Source: Shinella zoogloeoides (lineage in GTDB: Bacteria; Pseudomonadota; Alphaproteobacteria; Rhizobiales; Rhizobiaceae). From it: DNA of 64,000 bases. A program made the translations under genes and the position numbers. A model generated the notes under the pieces. That model had not been told where the DNA came from and searched no databases. It saw nothing but the letters and a program-made list of their open reading frames with translations. The stretch covers positions 1 to 64,000 of the forward strand of contig NZ_QNUJ01000010.1 in the NCBI RefSeq assembly GCF_003574625.1. Reading direction: 5' to 3'. Positions within the stretch are counted from its first letter, which is position 1, and each line of letters starts with the position of its first letter. Shown here in pieces: positions 60,406 to 64,000 of this stretch.

Positions 60406-60603
60406 TCAGCAGGCCGGGCCGGCGGCGCGGTATGCGCCGTCCCGGCCTTGCGTCTTCAGGTGCTCCACGCAGTCGGGCTGCGAGGAGAGGGCGACATGGA
60501 CGAGATGCGCATTGGCGCCGATGAAGACCAGCACGCCCGCCCCGACGATCAGGAAGGAGACGAGCCGCCAGTTGAGGCGCGGCTTTTCCGCAAGCGTGTT
60601 CAT
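60406..60603 (-). CDS. 65-residue membrane protein of the cbb3 operon
   Basis: The frame MNTLAEKPRLNWRLVSFLIV, then GAGVLVFIGANAHLVHVALS, has one membrane segment followed by a short tail with two cysteines (QPDCVEHL and AGPAC). Its ATG overlaps the ccoP stop by four bases, which strongly supports it as a real, coupled gene. Family not recognised; it might be a small accessory subunit of the oxidase. Confidence 0.8.
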   Translation of the reverse strand: MNTLAEKPRLNWRLVSFLIVGAGVLVFIGANAHLVHVALSSQPDCVEHLKTQGRDGAYRAAGPAC

Positions 60604-61478
60604 CGGGCGGCCTCCCCGAGCGTGCCGACATAGAGCGCCAGGATCTTGATGTCGACCGGCGAGAGCCGGCCCTCCCAGTGCGGCATGTGGCCCTGCCGCC
60701 CGGAATAGATCGTGGTGTAGACCGTCTGCGCGTCGCTGCCGTATATCCATGTCGCGTCGGTAAGGTTCGGCGCACCGACATCCGTGCTGCCATGCCCGTC
60801 CTCGCCGTGGCAGGCGACGCAATTGTCGGCGAAGACCTGCTTGCCGTCCTCGACCAGCGCCTTGTCGCTTGCCCCCATCGGCAGGTCCGAGAGCGAGCGC
60901 ACATAGGCGGCGACCGCGCGGACCTGGCCGTCGTCGAGCACGCCGTCGCGGCCGAAGGCCATCATCTGCGAGACGCGCGTCTCATCGTTGGTGGCGTTGA
61001 TGCCGATGCGGATCGTCTCGGCGATGGTGTCCGGCTCGCCGCCCCACAGCCAGGCCCTGGCGGCAAGGTTGGGAAAGCCCGGCCCGCCGGTGCCGCGCGT
61101 GCCGTGGCAGGCGGCGCAATTGTCGATGAAGAGCGTGCGGCCCGTCTCGCGCACATGGTTCATCAGGTCGGGATCGGCGGCGATGTCCTCGAGGCTCGCC
61201 TCGGCGATGCGGCCGGTCCAGGCCGCGCGGGTGGCGGCGGCGTCCTCGACCTGCTTCGTCACGACGGCGCGCTGGTCGATGCCGAGCAGGCCCTTCGTAT
61301 AGGTGACGCCGAGCGGCCAGGCCGGCATCAGGATCCAGTAGCCGATGGCGAACAGCGTGGTGACCGTCAGGAAGAAGATGACGACGCGCGGGATCGGCGT
61401 CTCCAGCTCCTCGATGCCGTTCCATTCATGCCCGGTGGTCAGCCGCCCGGTGGCGGGATCTTTTCTTTCCGTTGCCAT
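60600..61478 (-). CDS. ccoP: cbb3-type cytochrome c oxidase subunit III (diheme)
   Basis: A 292-residue diheme cytochrome c that feeds electrons to the cbb3 oxidase. A short cytoplasmic N-terminus (HEWNGIEELETPIP is the typical opening) leads into a membrane anchor at about 32-52. Two heme-binding motifs follow: CAACH at 121-125 and CVACH at 220-224, each followed by an NLAARAWLWGG- or NLTDATWIYG-type segment. It is three bases from the ccoQ stop. Confidence 0.97.
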   Translation of the reverse strand: MATERKDPATGRLTTGHEWNGIEELETPIPRVVIFFLTVTTLFAIGYWILMPAWPLGVTYTKGLLGIDQRAVVTKQVEDAAATRAAWTGRIAEASLEDIAADPDLMNHVRETGRTLFIDNCAACHGTRGTGGPGFPNLAARAWLWGGEPDTIAETIRIGINATNDETRVSQMMAFGRDGVLDDGQVRAVAAYVRSLSDLPMGASDKALVEDGKQVFADNCVACHGEDGHGSTDVGAPNLTDATWIYGSDAQTVYTTIYSGRQGHMPHWEGRLSPVDIKILALYVGTLGEAAR

Positions 61479-61481
61479 CGT

Positions 61482-61652
61482 CTAGTCCCCCGGCCGGTCG
61501 TCTTTGTCGAGAATGCTCTTCTTCGCGCGGTTGAAGCGCTTCCGGTTGCCCGGCCAGAGGGCGTAGATCAGCACGCCCACGGCCATTGCGATGAGGTAGA
61601 ACAGGCCCCAGCTCTTGGCGAAGGCGACGATGGTGCCGTGATCCGCGTCCAT
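61482..61652 (-). CDS. ccoQ: cbb3-type oxidase subunit CcoQ/FixQ
   Basis: A 56-residue protein starting MDADHGTIVAFAKSWGLFYL, with one membrane helix (LFYLIAMAVGVLIYALW), then a basic tail (PGNRKRFNRAKKSILDKDD). It sits between ccoO and ccoP as in all fixNOQP operons, with its start two bases past the ccoO stop. Confidence 0.95.
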   Translation of the reverse strand: MDADHGTIVAFAKSWGLFYLIAMAVGVLIYALWPGNRKRFNRAKKSILDKDDRPGD

Positions 61653-61653
61653 G

Positions 61654-62394
61654 TCATTCCTCCTTCACTGCTGCTTCCTGGTGGGCGGCCCCGGTGAGCT
61701 GGCCGACGATCTGGAGATAGGCGACGAGCGCGTCCATCTCCGTCAGGAGGCCCGGATTGCCGTCGAAGGCACGCACATTCGTCTTCTCGCCGTAGCGCTC
61801 GCTGACGCCGGCGGCCTCGTTGCCGTCCGGGTTCGCCTGGCCGCGGGCGTCCGCCACCGCATGTTCGATCATCTCGTCCGTATAGGGCACGCCGACCGTG
61901 CGCTGGGCGGAAAGGTGCTCGCCGAGATCGTCGATCCTCAGCGCGTTGGTCTTCAGCCAGCCGTAGCGCGGCATCACCGATTCCGGCACCACGTCGCGCG
62001 GGTTCATCAGGTGGGCGACATGCCAGGCGTCGGAATACTTGCCGCCGAGGCGGGCAAGGTCCGGTCCGGTGCGCTTGGAGCCCCAGAGCATCGGGTGGTC
62101 GTATTTCGATTCCACGGCGAGCGAATAGGGGCCGTAGCGCTCCACCTCGTCGCGCAGCGTGCGGATCATCTGCGAATGGCAGGCGTAACAGCCCTCGCGG
62201 ATGTAGATGTTGCGGCCGGCCAGCTCCAGCGGCGTGTAGAGCCGCATGTCCGGCGCGTCCTCCACCGTCTCGTGGATGGTGAAGAGCGGGGCGATCTCGA
62301 CGAGGCCGCCGATGGAGGCGACGCCGACGATGGCGAGCACGAAGCCGATGGCGTTGCGCTCGATCCTGCGGTGGAAGAATTCCTTCATGGTCAT
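61654..62394 (-). CDS. ccoO: cbb3-type cytochrome c oxidase subunit II (monoheme)
   Basis: A 246-residue monoheme cytochrome c anchored by one N-terminal helix (about 15-35). The heme site is EGCYACHSQMIRTL at about 68-81, followed by ERYGPYSLAVESKYDHPMLWGSKRTGPDLARLGGKYSD, a hallmark of CcoO. ATG 62394 overlaps the ccoN stop (ATGA); ATG 62388 has a better-spaced site and is an alternative. Confidence 0.97.
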   Translation of the reverse strand: MTMKEFFHRRIERNAIGFVLAIVGVASIGGLVEIAPLFTIHETVEDAPDMRLYTPLELAGRNIYIREGCYACHSQMIRTLRDEVERYGPYSLAVESKYDHPMLWGSKRTGPDLARLGGKYSDAWHVAHLMNPRDVVPESVMPRYGWLKTNALRIDDLGEHLSAQRTVGVPYTDEMIEHAVADARGQANPDGNEAAGVSERYGEKTNVRAFDGNPGLLTEMDALVAYLQIVGQLTGAAHQEAAVKEE

Positions 62395-64000
62395 TCTCCC
62401 GCCGGTGCGAGGACGGGAACGTCGCCGCCCGCCCCGGTCTTCAGCGCATGGCGCGCCATGCGGATCGTCATGCCGACATTAATGCAGCAGACCACCGCGC
62501 CGGCAAGGAAGAGCAGGCCGCCGAAGGCGCGGGCGATATAGTAGGGATGCATGGCGACCAGGCTGTCGATGAAGGAATAGGCGAGCGTGCCGCTGTCATT
62601 GTAGGTGCGCCACATCAGGCCCTGGATGATGCCCGAATTCCACATGGCGAAGACGTAGACGACGGTGCCGGCCAGCGCGAGCCAGAAGTGGACCTCGATC
62701 AGCCTGGGTGAATACATGCGCTCCGTCTTCCACATCCACGGCACGAGGGCGTAGAGCGAGCCGAAGGTGATCATCGCCACCCAGCCGAGCGCGCCGGCAT
62801 GGACATGGCCGACGGTCCAGTCGGTATAGTGCGAGAGCGAGTTGACGGCGCGGATCGCCATGAACGAGCCCTCGAAGGTCGAAAGCCCGTAGAAGACGGC
62901 GGCGACCATCATGAAGCGCAGCGTCGCGTCGTCGCGCACCTTGTGCCAGGCGCCGTTGAGCGTGGCGAGCGCGTTGCCGGCAGACGCCCAGGAGGGCACC
63001 AGCAGCACGATGGAGAAGGTCATGCCGAGCGTCTGCACCCATTGCGGCAGGGCGGTGTAGTGCAGGTGGTGGGCGCCCGCCCACATATACATGAAGGTGA
63101 TGCCCCAGAAGCTGATGATGGAGAGCCGGTAGGAGAAGATCGGCCGCTCCGCGCGCTTCGGCAGGTAGTAGTACATCATGCCGAGGAAGCCGGATGTCAG
63201 GAAGAAGGCGACGGCGTTGTGGCCGTACCACCATTGCGTCATGGCGTCCTGAACGCCGGAAAACAGCGAATAGCTCTTCGCATGGCCGAAGGAGACCGGC
63301 ACGGCGAGGTTGTTGACGATGTGCAGCACCGCCACGACCAGGATGAAGGCCATGTAGTACCAGTTTGCCACGTAGATATGCGGCTCCTTGCGGCGCTGGA
63401 GCGTGCGGATGTAGATCAGGAAATAGACGACCCAGACGATGACAAGCCAGATGTCGGCATACCATTCCGGCTCGGCATATTCCTTGGACTGGGTGAGGCC
63501 CATCAGGTAGCCGGTCGCGGCGACAAGACAGAAGAGGTTGTAGCCGATCAGCACGAACCACGGGCTGAACTGGTCGGGCAGCCGCGCGCGACAGGTGCGC
63601 TGGAGGACATGGAAGGAGGTGGCGATCAGCGCATTGCCGCCGAAGCCGAAGATGACGCCGGACGTGTGCACGGGCCTCAGCCGCCCGAAGCTCGCCCAGG
63701 CCGAATCCACGAAGGTCAGCTCCGGCCATGCCAGGAGCGCCGCCACCCAGACACCGACGAACATGCCGGCGACCGCCCAGGCGAGCGACAGGATGATGCC
63801 GACCCGCGTCGGGTCGTCGTAATATTCCGAAAGCCGGCTTTCCGGCGGCTCGGGGGAGAAGAGGACGGACAGGACCGCAAAGCCGAAGGCGAGGCTGAAG
63901 GCGAGCACGATATAGCCGTGCACGGCGAGCGGATCGCCCTGGCCGGCCACCGCCATGGCAAGCCCCACCAGCGCCAGCGCGCCGAGCACGAAGAGCGCGG
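62391..64000 (-). CDS. ccoN: cbb3-type cytochrome c oxidase subunit I (5' end beyond the window)
   Basis: At least 536 residues are present and the frame is open at the right edge, so the first few codons are missing. It is the catalytic heme-copper subunit with 12 or more helices. Visible ligands and motifs include the low-spin heme histidine in RPVHTSGVIFGFGGNAL, WWYGHNAVAFFLTSGFLGMMYY for the CuB site, MYMWAGAHHLHYTALPQW with the paired histidines, and TDWTVGHVHAGALGW for the heme ligands. It heads the ccoNOQP operon, which provides high-affinity respiration at low oxygen. Confidence 0.97.
   Translation of the reverse strand, partial: ALFVLGALALVGLAMAVAGQGDPLAVHGYIVLAFSLAFGFAVLSVLFSPEPPESRLSEYYDDPTRVGIILSLAWAVAGMFVGVWVAALLAWPELTFVDSAWASFGRLRPVHTSGVIFGFGGNALIATSFHVLQRTCRARLPDQFSPWFVLIGYNLFCLVAATGYLMGLTQSKEYAEPEWYADIWLVIVWVVYFLIYIRTLQRRKEPHIYVANWYYMAFILVVAVLHIVNNLAVPVSFGHAKSYSLFSGVQDAMTQWWYGHNAVAFFLTSGFLGMMYYYLPKRAERPIFSYRLSIISFWGITFMYMWAGAHHLHYTALPQWVQTLGMTFSIVLLVPSWASAGNALATLNGAWHKVRDDATLRFMMVAAVFYGLSTFEGSFMAIRAVNSLSHYTDWTVGHVHAGALGWVAMITFGSLYALVPWMWKTERMYSPRLIEVHFWLALAGTVVYVFAMWNSGIIQGLMWRTYNDSGTLAYSFIDSLVAMHPYYIARAFGGLLFLAGAVVCCINVGMTIRMARHALKTGAGGDVPVLAPAGE

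Noticed and set aside
1-64000. CRISPR arrays, rRNA genes, tRNA genes, phage integration sites
   Set aside because: No regularly spaced identical repeats, no conserved rRNA or tRNA sequence and no att-like tRNA duplication were found by eye.

Overview
The window is GC-rich DNA (roughly 60-65 % by eye), densely coding with short intergenic gaps. Gene content points to an alphaproteobacterium of the Rhizobiaceae/Hyphomicrobiales: a ccoNOQP (fixNOQP-type) operon, many LysR regulators, DUF5996, DUF2189 and BTLCP/LapG-type proteins, and a CCCCTCCCCCTTGTGGGG-type palindromic intergenic element of the kind seen in rhizobial genomes. This assignment is inference; no rRNA or tRNA gene is visible.

Region 1 (1-1300) is an edge scar. 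A 500-bp non-autonomous IS3-family remnant (223-722) keeps both terminal inverted repeats and orfA but has lost nearly all of orfB. It abuts small unknown genes.

Region 2 (about 800-12,810) is the most striking part: a compact alkylation-damage (adaptive response) island. It holds Ada, AlkA, AlkB, two further Ada-C/Ogt-type methyltransferases, three paralogous non-AlkB 2OG-Fe(II) oxygenases, a ChaC gamma-glutamylcyclotransferase, a SnoaL-like protein, a TagD-like nucleotidyltransferase and several uncharacterised proteins. Reading the gaps by eye, I find ten copies of one 22-bp element, GATTTGAAAGCAA-N4-CGGAG. Exactly one copy lies upstream of every predicted transcription unit in the island, always in the gene's orientation. 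The element contains the E. coli Ada-box arrangement AAT-N6-GCAA, often with G at the first position. This predicts a physically clustered Ada regulon and assigns several unknown genes to alkylation defence.

Region 3 (13,000-26,200) is mixed metabolism and stress: a YjbR-like protein, DUF5996, an isoquinoline-oxidoreductase-like molybdenum hydroxylase pair with a divergent LysR gene, DoxX and CBS proteins, a TauE/SafE permease, a LysR-controlled FMN reductase/pirin/NTF2-like set and a patatin-like hydrolase.

Region 4 (26,594-42,253) is a Lap-type biofilm adhesion module. It has a LapG-like periplasmic protease, a type I secretion system (TolC-like, ABC, HlyD) with a ribbon-helix-helix protein at the end of the operon, an L,D-transpeptidase, a membrane GGDEF protein with a dead active site but an intact I-site, and a 1897-residue RTX adhesin with an N-terminal retention region and a candidate LapG cleavage site. 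A small secreted protein and a periplasmic-binding-like lipoprotein follow.

Region 5 (42,400-51,600) carries GntR/LysR regulators with linked oxidoreductases and transporters. Region 6 (51,695-59,040) is a 2-aminoethylphosphonate uptake and breakdown cluster with phnX and a TIGR03364-type flavoprotein but no phnW. Region 7 (59,115 to the right edge) is a cbb3 cytochrome oxidase operon, ccoNOQP, extended by a 65-residue membrane protein, a DUF2189 protein and a group III truncated hemoglobin. ccoN runs off the window.
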